Below are positions 24,352-36,560 of a stretch of DNA of 64,000 nucleotides, in pieces. The position numbers were made by a program, and so were the translations under genes. The notes below the pieces were generated by a model, which was not told where the DNA came from, made no database searches, and saw only the letters and a program-made list of their open reading frames with translations. Position 1 is the stretch's first letter. Each line of letters starts with the position of its first letter. The stretch is from Liquidambar formosana (lineage: Eukaryota; Streptophyta; Magnoliopsida; Saxifragales; Altingiaceae): contig CM077827.1 of assembly GCA_039720395.1 (NCBI GenBank), positions 16,603,822-16,667,821 of the forward strand, given 5' to 3'.

Positions 24352-26009
24352 TGTTGGGAATCGAACAAGAGGGAAAAATTGAAGTGCAGAATATAAAAAT
24401 TTTTCCTACGATTCCACAGCCCATGAATCTAACTATGCATAACACAAAATCAAACCCTAACTACAAAGAAGGTTAGAACCCTTACAGAATTTTTGTCTTC
24501 TCCTTTTTGCTCCAAGCTTTGATTCCGGACAGCAGTGAATGAGCAGCCCAAGTGTGCTGCCTCCAACGGTATCCACACCTAGCTAGAGCTTCAAGCCTTT
24601 TCTTTCTTCTTCCTTGTTGTTGCTAGAGGTGGAGAAGAGAGAGAGAGAGAAGAGAGCCTCCAAAGGGCTGGACGGCTAGGGTTTATTGTGCAAGCCTATT
24701 ATGCCATGTCACCCATAAGTGTAACTTATATAGGCAACCCACTAAAGGGGGCTGGCCATGGGGAAGAAACCCTAATAGGGTTATGTGTAATTACACTTAA
24801 TTGCACATTAACCCCTATTATTTGTATCAAATACAAATAGGCCTATAAAGAACTATTCTTTATTCACTAAAACCCTTTCTCTCATAGACTTTAAAGCCCT
24901 TCTTGCATGATCAGTGTGTGACCCATTGGGTTCACATCATTAAGTAGTAGGAATAGCACGAGGTGTGCACAATGGAACTCTTTCCATTTAGGGTCTAATT
25001 GGAACTCCTTCCAATTCCCTAATTGATTATAACTCACTTATATCAATTAGGGCTTCTACTAACCATGAGTAACACCTAGCATATGGCTCATGGTGTGGTC
25101 CTTGATGAGGTGAATAGTCATTTACAAAGAACCCTTCTGTTATAGTTTATAGGTTACAATTGCATCCTTCCTTCAACACAATGTCTCCAATTGAACTAAT
25201 AGGACATGGAAGTCTGTCAAGTCCCTAGTTCAATTACTTTATACTCATTCATAGATATCAACTCATTGATGAACTCATGAAACTCTTTTCATATTCATCC
25301 TACCATGGCCATGGATTTAATGAGTTATATTATGATTGCTATATGAGACATTCTCTCTCTTTTTCCTGAGAGTGATGGATCCCTTGTTGATCACTCACAT
25401 GCCTTCATACACATAGCAGTAGGGCCAATGAACACCTTTGCAGACCCCTGAATAGGATCTGCACTTAGTGTTATCAAACTTCTAAAGCTACATGCATAAG
25501 GCAACTATGGTGTCTCAGGTCTAAGGATTACTTGTACCACTATAACAATGAGAAACTGATTGACAGGCAGGATAAAACTCCATTCAGTTTATCTCATAGC
25601 TTTGGTCACATTCAGTGTACCTATTCTTATAATAGGCACCCACTTGTTGGTTGTAGTGTCTCCACACAAATAGCTTGAGACTAGCTATCCTCCTATAGAG
25701 TCAACCTAACAAGTGCTAGTCCTATGGTTCATTACTGTCCATCATAGTGAACCTTCAACTAGGAATGCTTAAGGAGTTTAGTACAGAGATATATCTATAG
25801 TCTCAAAATTACAACTCTTTGTAATTCCATATTCTCAACTCTAACTCCATGGACATATTATGTAAATATAAATGATGCATATAAACATAATAGAATAAGC
25901 CTTTTTATTAAATCAATAATAAATGTGACATACATAAATGAAATCAAATGATTGTTCCTAATCCCTAAACAATCATCTCTATGATTGGCTCTAGGGCATA
26001 ATCCTAACA
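24352..26009 (-). repeat. 5' LTR of copia element R2
   Basis: 1658 bp, with the TATA box reversed at 24726-24732. It is followed on the right by the TSD GGAAC and the continuation of R1. Confidence 0.95.
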
Positions 26010-26014
26010 GGAAC

Positions 26015-26398
26015 AACTCCAAGTTCTAAATGAACTTATAGATCCAAACAGTCTCCTAGACAATGCGACAATTAATTCACCCTTAATAATGGAATCCACT
26101 GTATCTTTCATACAGTTCTTCCATTAAGTATTTCACCAACTAAAGTGAATATAAAATATACCCCATATGGATTATATCCAAATCCATATACCCATCTACT
26201 ATGAGTTTACAATTTCCATATACAATCCAATATTCCAAATTTGAATTGACTGATAACTATTTGTAACAATTACAACATAATAGATATCAGGTTCAATACA
26301 TAGTGTAGAATAAGGCTTCTTAACACTTTAAGAACCTTACTTGTGTTATCCTAGGGCACATGCCCTTGAATAATGAATTCTTATCTGAAGTAAATCAG
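26015..26398 (-). pseudogene. R1 copia pol remnant, middle piece
   Basis: This continues R1 from 6612 and matches 8565-8940 of R2. It covers the RT-RNase H connection in decayed form. It is cut at 26398 by R3 (TSD ATCAG). Confidence 0.65.
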
Positions 26399-28058
26399 TG
26401 TTGGGAATCGAACAAGAGGGAAAAATACAAAGGCGGAATATAAAAAAATTTTTCCTACGATTCCCAATCCCATGAATCTAACTATGCATAACACAAAATC
26501 AAACCCTAACTACGAAGAGGGTTAGAACACTTACAGGATTTTTGTCTTCTCCGTTTTGCTCCAAGCTTCTACTCCGGACAGCGGTGAATGAGCAGCCCAA
26601 GTGTGCTGCCTCCAACGGTATCCACACCTAGCTAGAGCTTCAAGCCTTTTCTTTCTTCTTCCTTGTTGTTGCTAGAGGTGGAGAAGAGAGAGAGAGAGAA
26701 GAGAGCCTCCAAAGAGCTGGACGGCTAGGGTTTATTGTGCAAGCCTATTATGCCATGTCACACATAAGTGTGACTTATATAGGCAGCCCACTAAAGGGGG
26801 CTGGCCATGGGGAAGAAACCCTAATAGGGTTATGTGTAATTACACTTAATTGCACATTAACCCCTATTATTTGTATCGAATACAAATAGGCCTATAAAGA
26901 ACTATTCTTTACTCACTAAAACCCTTTCTCTCATAGACTTTAAAGCCCTTCTTGCATGATCAGTGTGTAATCCATTGGGTTCACATCATTAAGTAGTTGG
27001 AATAGCACGAGGTGTGCACAATGGAACTCTTTCCATTTAGGGTCTAATTGGAACTCCTTCCAATTCCCTAATTGATTATAACTCACTTATATCAATTAGG
27101 GCTTCTACTAACCATGAGTAACACCTAGCATATGGCTCATGGTGTGGTCCTTAATGAGGTGAATAGTCATTTACAAAGAACCCTTCTGTTATAGTTTATA
27201 GGTTACAATTGCATCCTTCCTTCAACACAATGTCTCCAATTGAACTAATAGGACATGGAAGTCTGTCAAGTCCCTAGTTCAATTACTTTATACTCATTCA
27301 TAGATATCAACTCATTGATGAACTCATGAAACTCTTTTCATATTCATCCTACCATGGCCATGGATTTAATGAGTTATATTATGAATGCTATATGAGACAT
27401 TCTCTCTCTTTTTCCTGAGAGTGATGGATCCCTTGTTGATCACTCACATGCCTTCATACACATAGCAGTAGGGCCAATGAACACCTTTGCAAACCCTTGA
27501 ATAGGATTTGCACTTAGTGTTATCAAACTTCTAAAGCTACATGCATAAGACAACTATGGTGTCTCAGGTCTAAGGATTACTTGTACCACTATAACAATGA
27601 GAAACTGATTGACAGGCAGGAAAAAACTCCATTCAGTTTATCTCATATCTTTGGTCACATTCAGTGTACCTATTCTCGTAATAGGCACCCACTTGTTGGT
27701 TGTAGTGTCTCCACACAAATAGCTTGAGACTAGCTATCCTCCTATAGAGTCAACCTAACAAGTGCTAGTCCTATGGTTCATTATTGTCCATCATAGTGAA
27801 CCTTCAACTAGGAATGCTTTAGGAGTTTAGTACAGAGATATATCTACAGTCTCAAAATTACAACTCTTTGTAATTCCATATTCTCAACTCTAACTCCATG
27901 GACATATTATGTAAATATAAATGATGCATATAAACATAATAGAATAAACCCTTTTATTAAATCAATAATAAATGTGACATACATAAATGAAATCAAATGA
28001 TTGTTCCTAATCCCTAAACAATCATCTCTATGATTGGCTCTAGGGCATAATCCTAACA
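26399..28058 (-). repeat. 3' LTR of copia element R3
   Basis: 1660 bp, TGTTGGGAATCG...ATCCTAACA. It shares AATACAAAGGCGG near the left end with its partner LTR, unlike R1 and R2. Confidence 0.95.
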
Positions 28059-28068
28059 ATCTCCCACT

Positions 28069-29190
28069 TGCACTAAAGCCAATCGACCATGTATCGCATA
28101 CCTATCTTCTCAAGATGTTGGTCTTAGACATAACCAATTATGTTTTAAAGCTTTAGTCAGTAGGTCTACAAAAACTTATGTAGATAATATCTTCTGTAAT
28201 GTATCTATTACCTCTTCCAATGATTCCTCTAATCACTTGGAATTGTCACTCTATGAGTTTGGACTATTGATGAGACCGTGATTCCTATACTTGAGCTATA
28301 GACCCATTGTTGTCACAAAACAAGGTGTGGGCAACTCAATGGAAGGAACAACTCTAAGTTCTAAATGAACTTATAGATCCAAACAGTCTCCTAGACAATG
28401 CGACAATTAATTCACCCTCAAGAATGGAATCCACTGTATCTTTCATACAGTTCTTCCATTAAGTATTTCACCAACTAAAGTGAATATAAAATATACCCCA
28501 TATGGATTATATCCAAATCCATATACCCATCTACTATGAGTTTACAATTTCCATATACAATCCAATATTCCAAATTTGAATTGATTGATAACTATTTGTA
28601 ACAATTACAACATAATAGATATCAGGTTCAATACATAGTGTAAAATAAGGCTTCTTAACACTTTAAGAATCTTACTTGTGTTATCCTAGGGCACATGCCC
28701 TTGAATAATGAATTCTTATCTGAAGTAAATCAGACCTCCCTTAGAATTCTCCATGTTGAACTCCTTCAACATTTCAACTATGTTTGATGATTTGGAGATA
28801 CTTAGCAATCTATATGATCTATCTCTATAGATCTTATTGGATGCTTTTGCCAAATCTTTCATGAATTAGTTTTTCTCCAAAAACTAAAACTTTACATTAG
28901 ATAACATTCATATATCATTCATAATGATTATGATGTCATCCATACTTAGGATAAAGAAAAACGATCGCACTCCCACTAACCTTTTATACACTCATGGTCC
29001 ATCTATACAATGAGAGAAATCAAACAATTTGATTACCTCAACTTTATAGATGTTCTAATTATGAGAACCTTGTAGTCTATTAATAGACTTCTATAACTTA
29101 CACACTTTTATGGTTTTTCACCATTTGATATAACATCTTTATATCCTTTTTGACATATCTCATATTCAAAATGTGTGTTTATAGATAACA
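28069..29190 (-). pseudogene. R3 copia RT/RNase H remnant
   Basis: The same ruined pol as R2 and C, on the minus strand, with the shared stop before VYKRL (near 28990) and an altered catalytic box. The end reads GMRYMVDWL. It is not functional. Confidence 0.75.
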
Positions 29191-31125
29191 AGATCCAAAT
29201 GGATTTCAGCATAACTATTATCAAACAAGTTTCTTTATAGACAACATTTTGCCTATGTTGAAAACATTCTTAAATAGCCAAGCCTTTTAGGTCTCTACCT
29301 ATCCATATTGGATTTAATGACTCTTAGTCATTTCTCAAGTTGATGTCAAACATCGCCTAATCATAATCAATAGGATTATCTTGGTGATCTTTATCACCAA
29401 AGAACAATTCTTTCACATTCTAATGGAGATATAATATCTCTCTTATGTTAAAGAAATATCCAATTTGATCTATGAAAAGAATGTGGTGTAATTAAAGGTT
29501 TTGCCTCAATAGGGGCAAGGGTTGGATCTTTGTTGGTTTGTGGCTTTACAAACAATTCTGTAAATTCTATCTACTTTTGCATCTTTCTTGAATGAACTCT
29601 TTCTCAAGAAAATCCAGCAATCATCCTAATGGACAACTTTTGTTCATTAGAGTAATAGAAATACTATCCCAACTACTTTTAGGATATACCACAATTCAAC
29701 ACTTACTTGACCTTATTTCCAGATTGTCTACATTATGTTTCCAGACAAACATAGCACAAGCCCAAGCCTTAACTTCTTTAAGTTGGGTTTCTTCCCATAT
29801 CATATCTGATATAATTGGGACAAAACTGGAGTGAACCCTAAATTATCAATATGTAGCAATTTTAAGGTATATCCTAGATGGATACATTAGTAAAACTCAT
29901 CATGGATCAAACCATATCTTAATAGGGTTCAATTTGTTCTCTTAGATTCACCATTGAGCTATGGTATTCTAAGATGAGTCTACTATAATTGAATGCATGC
30001 TCTACATGACTATATACATCACAATGTATTAGTCAAATTATAAATGTAACTCTTTCACTTCACTAAGTAAAAGATGGGTTTGGTCATCTCATAACCAAGT
30101 CATAATCGTTACATTTAAATGAGAGTCTCTACATCTCTTGTATTCTCAGAATACGTTGCATTCGCTCTAATTAGTCATTTAAATTTAGAAATCAAATTTC
30201 TAGAATGTCTTAAATGACCTAGTTAAGAAATAAGTTCCCAAAATTAATCTAGCAACTCTTGCTCTATTAAAATTTTTAAAGGTAACTTATTATCTACTTA
30301 ACTTTCTGCATCGATTTAGATTACACTAGAATCCAAAAACCAAGAAGCAGAACTAACCAACAATTTAGTTTAGAGCATGAACCAAAACTTCAAAAGTTTG
30401 GTTCTTCTAGGAAGACTGATACTAATTTATCAAGTTCCCTTTACAATACCTTATGTTTACTACAAAATAATTATATTTCTTTGTCTTTAACTTTTCAAGA
30501 CTTGCTTTCCTCTATGCTTCCATATTAAATCACATCTAGCTTCTCAAGCTATTCTATGCGATTAATCATTTTTCAAAAGAATGATTATTAATAAACAACT
30601 TTTATTACATCCTAATCTAGAAGAAGTCCTTTATAAGTACTATACTTTATAGTATTATTTTACTCACCATACAACCTTTGTATGTGATGTAGGACATTAA
30701 AGGCATTTGCATTGACTAATTTTGCTTCTGAAGCTCATTAGTCATCAATACTATCATATAGCATGGCAACAAGATGCCAATTGTGCATAGTGTCTTTTTC
30801 TTCTTAGGATGTTTTATGGAGGGCCTTTAAGAAAAGGCCTAATAGCATATGAACAATCTTTTGAAATTGAGAACAATTCTCAATTTCCTAAGTCAATCAA
30901 AGAAATCGGGTTTAGTCAAACTATCAATATCCTATATTAGGAAATAGGGGTTTTGAGGTGAGTAATTAGGTAATCTACATAAACAAAGAATTAGATTTCA
31001 TTTTTATCCATAATGATTGGGTCTTTAATCATATGGTACCTCCCACTATTTTATCAAATTCCATACACCCTCTAATGGAATTCGGGAATCTCATTCCTAA
31101 TGGGGATTGGGGTCCCACTGTGACC
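29191..31125 (-). other. R3 internal region without recognised genes
   Basis: AT-rich, matching 9401-11336 of R2. A plus-strand frame at 29592-29834 is antisense and without motifs. Confidence 0.45.
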
Positions 31126-31343
31126 TAGAAGCCTCACATGTTAGTTTCTTGACTTCTAACCCACAATAAGAAGACAACTCTTTGTCTATTGCTTCATAAG
31201 CAAGTTCCAATCATTTTGCCTCTAGGGAACATACACCTCACATGTTAGTTTCTTGGAATACTTCCCTAGTTAAGTTAAACCCATCATTCACACAGGTATG
31301 TTTCGCCAAATATATACCTCACATGTTAGTTTCTTGGTATATA
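31126..31343 (-). repeat. Three-hairpin module (R3)
   Basis: The first stem (31126-31158) reads TAGAAGTC/GGCTTCTA on the element's strand, so one position is a U-G wobble. This is the intermediate state between the C-G pair of R1 and R2 and the U-A pair of C. The other two stems are as in R2. Confidence 0.8.
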
Positions 31344-32439
31344 CCAGTTTAGGCACCCCATGATATCTCATATGTGATAGTTTCAAGTAATGTCTTTAAC
31401 ATGGGTAGCTCCTACATGTCTGCAGCCAGGTACCCACATTAAGGGACATTAGATGATCCTATAATGATGGAAGGCAATGAAGAATTCATTCCCCAATGAC
31501 TTCTCCATTTTCAACTTAATATTAAATAAGAGGGGTTTTAAAGGGTCTCATAAAATTAACATGCATCCTATGTATCAAAATTTAAACATATAAATTATGC
31601 TATTTATAATCATACATCTCATGCTATTATAAATCATACATCACATGCTATTATATATCAACATATATAAAGTACCATATTTTGATATTAGTCCCTAAGT
31701 GAATAGGTAACATATACCAAACTATGGTATTGGAGCTAATACAATTATCTCATAAATTAAAGCTCCCACTATGATGATTATGGACTTTGAGAGGATTCAA
31801 TCCAAGCCAATAGATTGAATCCAAGGTCTAAGGTGGGTGTAGGTGATCGTAAAATAAACCATTCGTAACATGCATGCTTTCTTGAAACACTTCTCTAAGC
31901 TTTCAAGTCCTTCAATCTGCTCCCTTGGCTTGATGGTCTCCACCATTGGCTTGTTGGGCTCTATCATGCTCCTTTGGGTCCACCATGCTCCTTAGTGCGC
32001 TCTCGATTACATAACATTTACATAATTTAAAGAAAGGGATACATAAGGGAAATGTGGGGTATATAAGAGAATGATAGAGAGAGAGGGAGAGGGAAGGTGG
32101 CATGCAAGCCCCAAATAAATTACATCACCTTAATAAAATTACAACTCTTGTAAATAATAACATCCCATTCATAAGACGGCCAATCACAATTGGTTTAAAG
32201 GGTATAGTCCATAATCATCATCCAAGCACATACATACAATCTCATTGCATAATGTAAAGAAAAACTGTAAGCATTAAAACATATGGGCATTATGGTAATT
32301 CTCTTGAATGATTTACATTAATCTCATTAATGCATCCTAATCTTATTAGGTTTTAACAAAAATATCCAGAATTAAATAAAGTCTTAACATTTAAGACATT
32401 ACAGTTTCAATTAATCAAATTAATTTAAAACATGTAAAG

Positions 32440-33010
32440 TTTCCTAAAATAACTCTAATATCCAATATTAGGGTTTCCTTAATTAAACAAAACAATTTCA
32501 TTTAATTAAGAATTTCCATATTTTAATTTAATCCCTAATTGTGTTTTAAACCATTTAAAACATTATAAAATTAATCAATATTAATTAAATAATTAATATA
32601 GGAATTAAATAAAATCATTAAAATGATGAATTAGTGTATTAGGGTTTCCTAAAACCCTAAACCCTAAATGCATAACCCTAAACCCTAAATGCAAGCCCTA
32701 ATCATTAAATGCCTTATGATTGGTCATTTAATGTCCAATCATTAAAACCCTAGGTTCATATGGTATTTAATAAAAGGGATTAGGGTTTAATTAATGCCAA
32801 ATAGGGTATTAATTACCCTTAATTAATTACACTAATTAGGGTTTCCAAAACCCTAACCCTAGACATCATTAATGGTATTAATTATGCCCTAACAATCAAT
32901 AACCATGATTGGTCATTTAATGACCAATCATTAACTCTTAATTAAGGTAATTAATATTCCAATTAGGGTTTTAATTAATGCCATAATGAAATTAGGGTTT
33001 CATCATTAAC
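32440..33010. other. AT-rich palindrome block (R3)
   Basis: The counterpart of 12640-13230, including the palindrome arms TGATTGGTCATT/AATGACCAATCA near 32907. Non-coding. Confidence 0.55.
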
Positions 33011-33016
33011 TCAAAA

Positions 33017-33202
33017 TTAGGGTTTCATCCTTAACTCTATGCAGCCGTCACTACCAGGGGGCTGCCTGAGCTTGGCTAGGCTGCCATGGCCACCAACGAC
33101 TGTGGGAGGCCATGGCCAGTCATGGGAGAACATCCTAGGGGTGTGGGACAAGCCTCTGGACACGTGAGAAGTGGTGGAAGTGGCTGCCATCATCAAGAAC
33201 AA
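33017..33202 (-). CDS. Conserved 61-codon open frame in a GC-rich island (R3), unknown
   Basis: The same frame as 16265-16450 in C with one residue changed. It is sense relative to R3. No recognised family. The opposite strand is also open here (33086-33268), as expected in a GC-rich stretch, which weakens the case for a protein. Confidence 0.25.
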   Translation of the reverse strand: MFLMMAATSTTSHVSRGLSHTPRMFSHDWPWPPTVVGGHGSLAKLRQPPGSDGCIELRMKP

Positions 33203-34423
33203 TCAGGGTTTCCAAAACCCATTGCTGGAGCCATTGTTGCAGACCTTGAAGGTCACAATAGCTTCTAAATCCTTATCAATTCGACTCCTCCATTGAAACC
33301 AGCTTTTGTATCATGTCCCTACATGAAATACTAAGCTAATAGAAGAGGTTTGGATGATCAAATCATCACCAATTGTTCTAAACAATTAAAACAACAGTAG
33401 GCTGCCCAGAATTTGACAGCACACTGTCCATGATCAGAAATTGATTTAAAACCCAGCAAGATGAATGAATTAGGCTACCAAACGAATTTTCCCAGTATCC
33501 TACATGTCTTAGGAAACTAATGCAATTGGTTTCATGCAATTTGGAGTTCCCTAACTCAAGTTCTAATCAAAACTCCATTGATGAATTTTCTTCAGAGAAA
33601 ATCTGCTATGCTGTTCATGAAAAATTTTCAAACTTTTTGAATCTTTTTCCATCAAAACCTTTTTGAAACTTAAAGAAAATCATATACACATGATATATAA
33701 TGATCCTACAATGATCTTCCATCATAAATACAGCAGCTTTAATTAGAATTAATTGCAAGAACCTTAGGGTTCTAAAACCCAGATTCAGCCTCCATGGTGT
33801 TCTTCTCCTTCTTCCTTCTGTTCTAGTATCTTAATCCAATTATGATGCATCTAAATGCTTGGGAACCTTTCCCTTCCATGTCTAGAACCTAACGCAAGTG
33901 GTGGCAACCATTGCCATGCCTTTGATCTCCATCAATAACTCAAAGTTGTGGCTATTGCATCATTCCCGAGCAAAACTGTCTTTCCAGACAGCCTGTAGTA
34001 AACAATTCATAACTTTCACTACAGAACTCGGATTGACGCACCGTTTGTTGGGTTGGAAAGCTTATTCAAAGAGCTTTCTAACCATATATGGCTCGAAAAT
34101 TTTGGAGAAGAACTCTGAATTCGGCAGGCAAAACAAGATGACGGTTTTTCATGGCAACCATGGAAACTGTTCATAACAGTTTTATAAAACCCTAGTTTCC
34201 TTATTCTTCTTCTCCAAACTCAAACCCTATGCAACCTATTGCATCCATGGATACACTTAACCATCAATTAGAAGAGGAGTAGAAGAGAATTGACCTAGGG
34301 TTCCAAACCCTAGGTTCAGCCATGGAGGAAAACCAATTATGCAGAAAAATTTTCCAGATTTTTGAATCATTCAACTACACCATAATTAGCAGCCCATATG
34401 TATTTTGTATTATGCATAATCAT
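33203..34423 (-). other. R3 leader region, no gag recognised
   Basis: The space between the primer site and the GC-rich island. The antisense frame at 33898-34176 is conserved among copies only as DNA. No gag domain was found. Confidence 0.5.
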
Positions 34424-34436
34424 GGCTCTGATACCA
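34424..34436 (-). other. Primer binding site, initiator tRNA-Met type (R3)
   Basis: GGCTCTGATACCA on the plus strand, one base from the 5' LTR at 34438. Confidence 0.95.
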
Positions 34437-34437
34437 C

Positions 34438-36097
34438 TGTTGGGAATCGAACAAGAGGGAAAAATACAAAGGCGGAATATAAAAAAATTTTTCCTACGAT
34501 TCCCAATCCCATGAATCTAACTATGCATAACACAAAATCAAACCCTAACTACGAAGAGGGTTAGAACACTTACAGGATTTTTGTCTTCTCCGTTTTGCTC
34601 CAAGCTTCTACTCCGGACAGCGGTGAATGAGCAGCCCAAGTGTGCTGCCTCCAACGGTATCCACACCTAGCTAGAGCTTCAAGCCTTTTCTTTCTTCTTC
34701 CTTGTTGTTGCTAGAGGTGGAGAAGAGAGAGAGAGAGAAGAGAGCCTCCAAAGAGCTGGACGGCTAGGGTTTATTGTGCAAGCCTATTATGCCATGTCAC
34801 ACATAAGTGTGACTTATATAGGCAGCCCACTAAAGGGGGCTGGCCATGGGGAAGAAACCCTAATAGGGTTATGTGTAATTACACTTAATTGCACATTAAC
34901 CCCTATTATTTGTATCGAATACAAATAGGCCTATAAAGAACTATTCTTTATTCACTAAAACCCTTTCTCTCATAGACTTTAAAGCCCTTCTCGCATGATC
35001 AGTGTGTGACCCATTGGGTTCACATCATTAAGTAGTAGGAATAGCACGAGGTGTGCACAATGGAACTCTTTCCATTTAGGGTCTAATTGGAACTCCTTCC
35101 AATTCCCTAATTGATTATAACTCACTTATATCAATTAGGGCTTCTACTAACCATGAGTAACACCTAGCATATGGCTCATGGTGTGGTCCTTAATGAGGTG
35201 AATAGTCATTTACAAAGAACCCTTCTGTTATAGTTTATAGGTTACAATTGCATCCTTCCTTCAACACAATGTCTCCAATTGAACTAATAGGACATGGAAG
35301 TCTGTCAAGTCCCTAGTTCAATTACTTTATACTCATTCATAGATATCAACTCATTGATGAACTCATGAAACTCTTTTCATATTCATCCTACCATGGCCAT
35401 GGATTTAATGAGTTATATTATGAATGCTATATGAGACATTCTCTCTCTTTTTCCTGAGAGTGATGGATCCCTTGTTGATCACTCACATGCCTTCATACAC
35501 ATAGCAGTAGGGCCAATGAACACCTTTGCAAACCCTTGAATAGGATTTGCACTTAGTGTTATCAAACTTCTAAAGCTACATGCATAAGACAACTATGGTG
35601 TCTCAGGTCTAAGGATTACTTGTACCACTATAACAATGAGAAACTGATTGACAGGCAGGAAAAAACTCCATTCAGTTTATCTCATATCTTTGGTCACATT
35701 CAGTGTACCTATTCTCGTAATAGGCACCCACTTGTTGGTTGTAGTGTCTCCACACAAATAGCTTGAGACTAGCTATCCTCCTATAGAGTCAACCTAACAA
35801 GTGCTAGTCCTATGGTTCATTATTGTCCATCATAGTGAACCTTCAACTAGGAATGCTTTAGGAGTTTAGTACAGAGATATATCTACAGTCTCAAAATTAC
35901 AACTCTTTGTAATTCCATATTCTCAACTCTAACTCCATGGACATATTATGTAAATATAAATGATGCATATAAACATAATAGAATAAACCCTTTTATTAAA
36001 TCAATAATAAATGTGACATACATAAATGAAATCAAATGATTGTTCCTAATCCCTAAACAATCATCTCTATGATTGGCTCTAGGGCATAATCCTAACA
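34438..36097 (-). repeat. 5' LTR of copia element R3
   Basis: 1660 bp, with the TATA box reversed at 34814-34820. It is followed by the TSD ATCAG and the continuation of R1. Confidence 0.95.
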
Positions 36098-36102
36098 ATC
36101 AG

Positions 36103-36560
36103 ACCTCCCTTAGAATTCTCCATGTTGAACTCCTTCAACATTTCAACTATGTTTAATGATTTGGAGATACTTAGCAATCTATATGATCTATCTCTATAGA
36201 TCTTGTTGGATGCTTCTGCCAAATCTTTCATGAATTAGTTTTTCTCCAAAAACCAAAACTTTACATTAGATAACATTCATATATCATTCATAATGATTAG
36301 GATGTCATCTATACTTAGGATAAAGAAAAACGATCGCACTCCCACTAACCTTTTATACACTCATGGTCCATCTATACAATGAGAGAAATCAAACAATTTG
36401 ATTACTTCAACTTTATAGATGTTCTAATTATGAGAACCTTGTAGTCTATTAATAGACTTCTGTAACTTACACACTTTTATGGTTTTGCACCATTTGATAT
36501 AACATCTTTATATCCTTTTTGACATATCTCATATTCAAAATGTGTGTTTATAGATAACAA
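36103..36560 (-). pseudogene. R1 copia RT remnant
   Basis: This continues R1 after R3. It holds the MLKEFNMENSKGG-type block near 36120 and the stop before VYKRL near 36360, as in the sister copies. Not functional. Confidence 0.65.

Larger units (their letters stand above)
6613..26009 (-). mobile_element. Copia element R2, complete but split by element C
   Basis: Flanked by GGAAC at 6608-6612 and 26010-26014. LTRs are at 6613-8270 (3') and 24352-26009 (5'), both 1658 bp with roughly 13 differences by eye (about 0.8%). Without element C it is about 9.69 kb long. The primer site is at 24338-24350. No intact gag, protease, integrase or RT frame is present, so the element is non-autonomous. It is inserted in the RNase H remnant of R1. 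Confidence 0.95.
26399..36097 (-). mobile_element. Copia element R3, complete and uninterrupted
   Basis: Flanked by ATCAG at 26394-26398 and 36098-36102. LTRs are at 26399-28058 and 34438-36097, both 1660 bp with about five differences by eye (about 0.3%). At 9699 bp it is the clean reference copy of the family: 3' LTR, polypurine tract, pol remnant, hairpin module, AT-rich block, GC-rich island, leader, primer site and 5' LTR when read right to left. No functional gene is seen. Confidence 0.95.

Noticed and set aside
33898..34176. 92-codon frame conserved in R2, R3 and C (antisense to the elements)
   Set aside because: It is conserved only as part of near-identical copies, differs in length between copies, and has no recognised domain.
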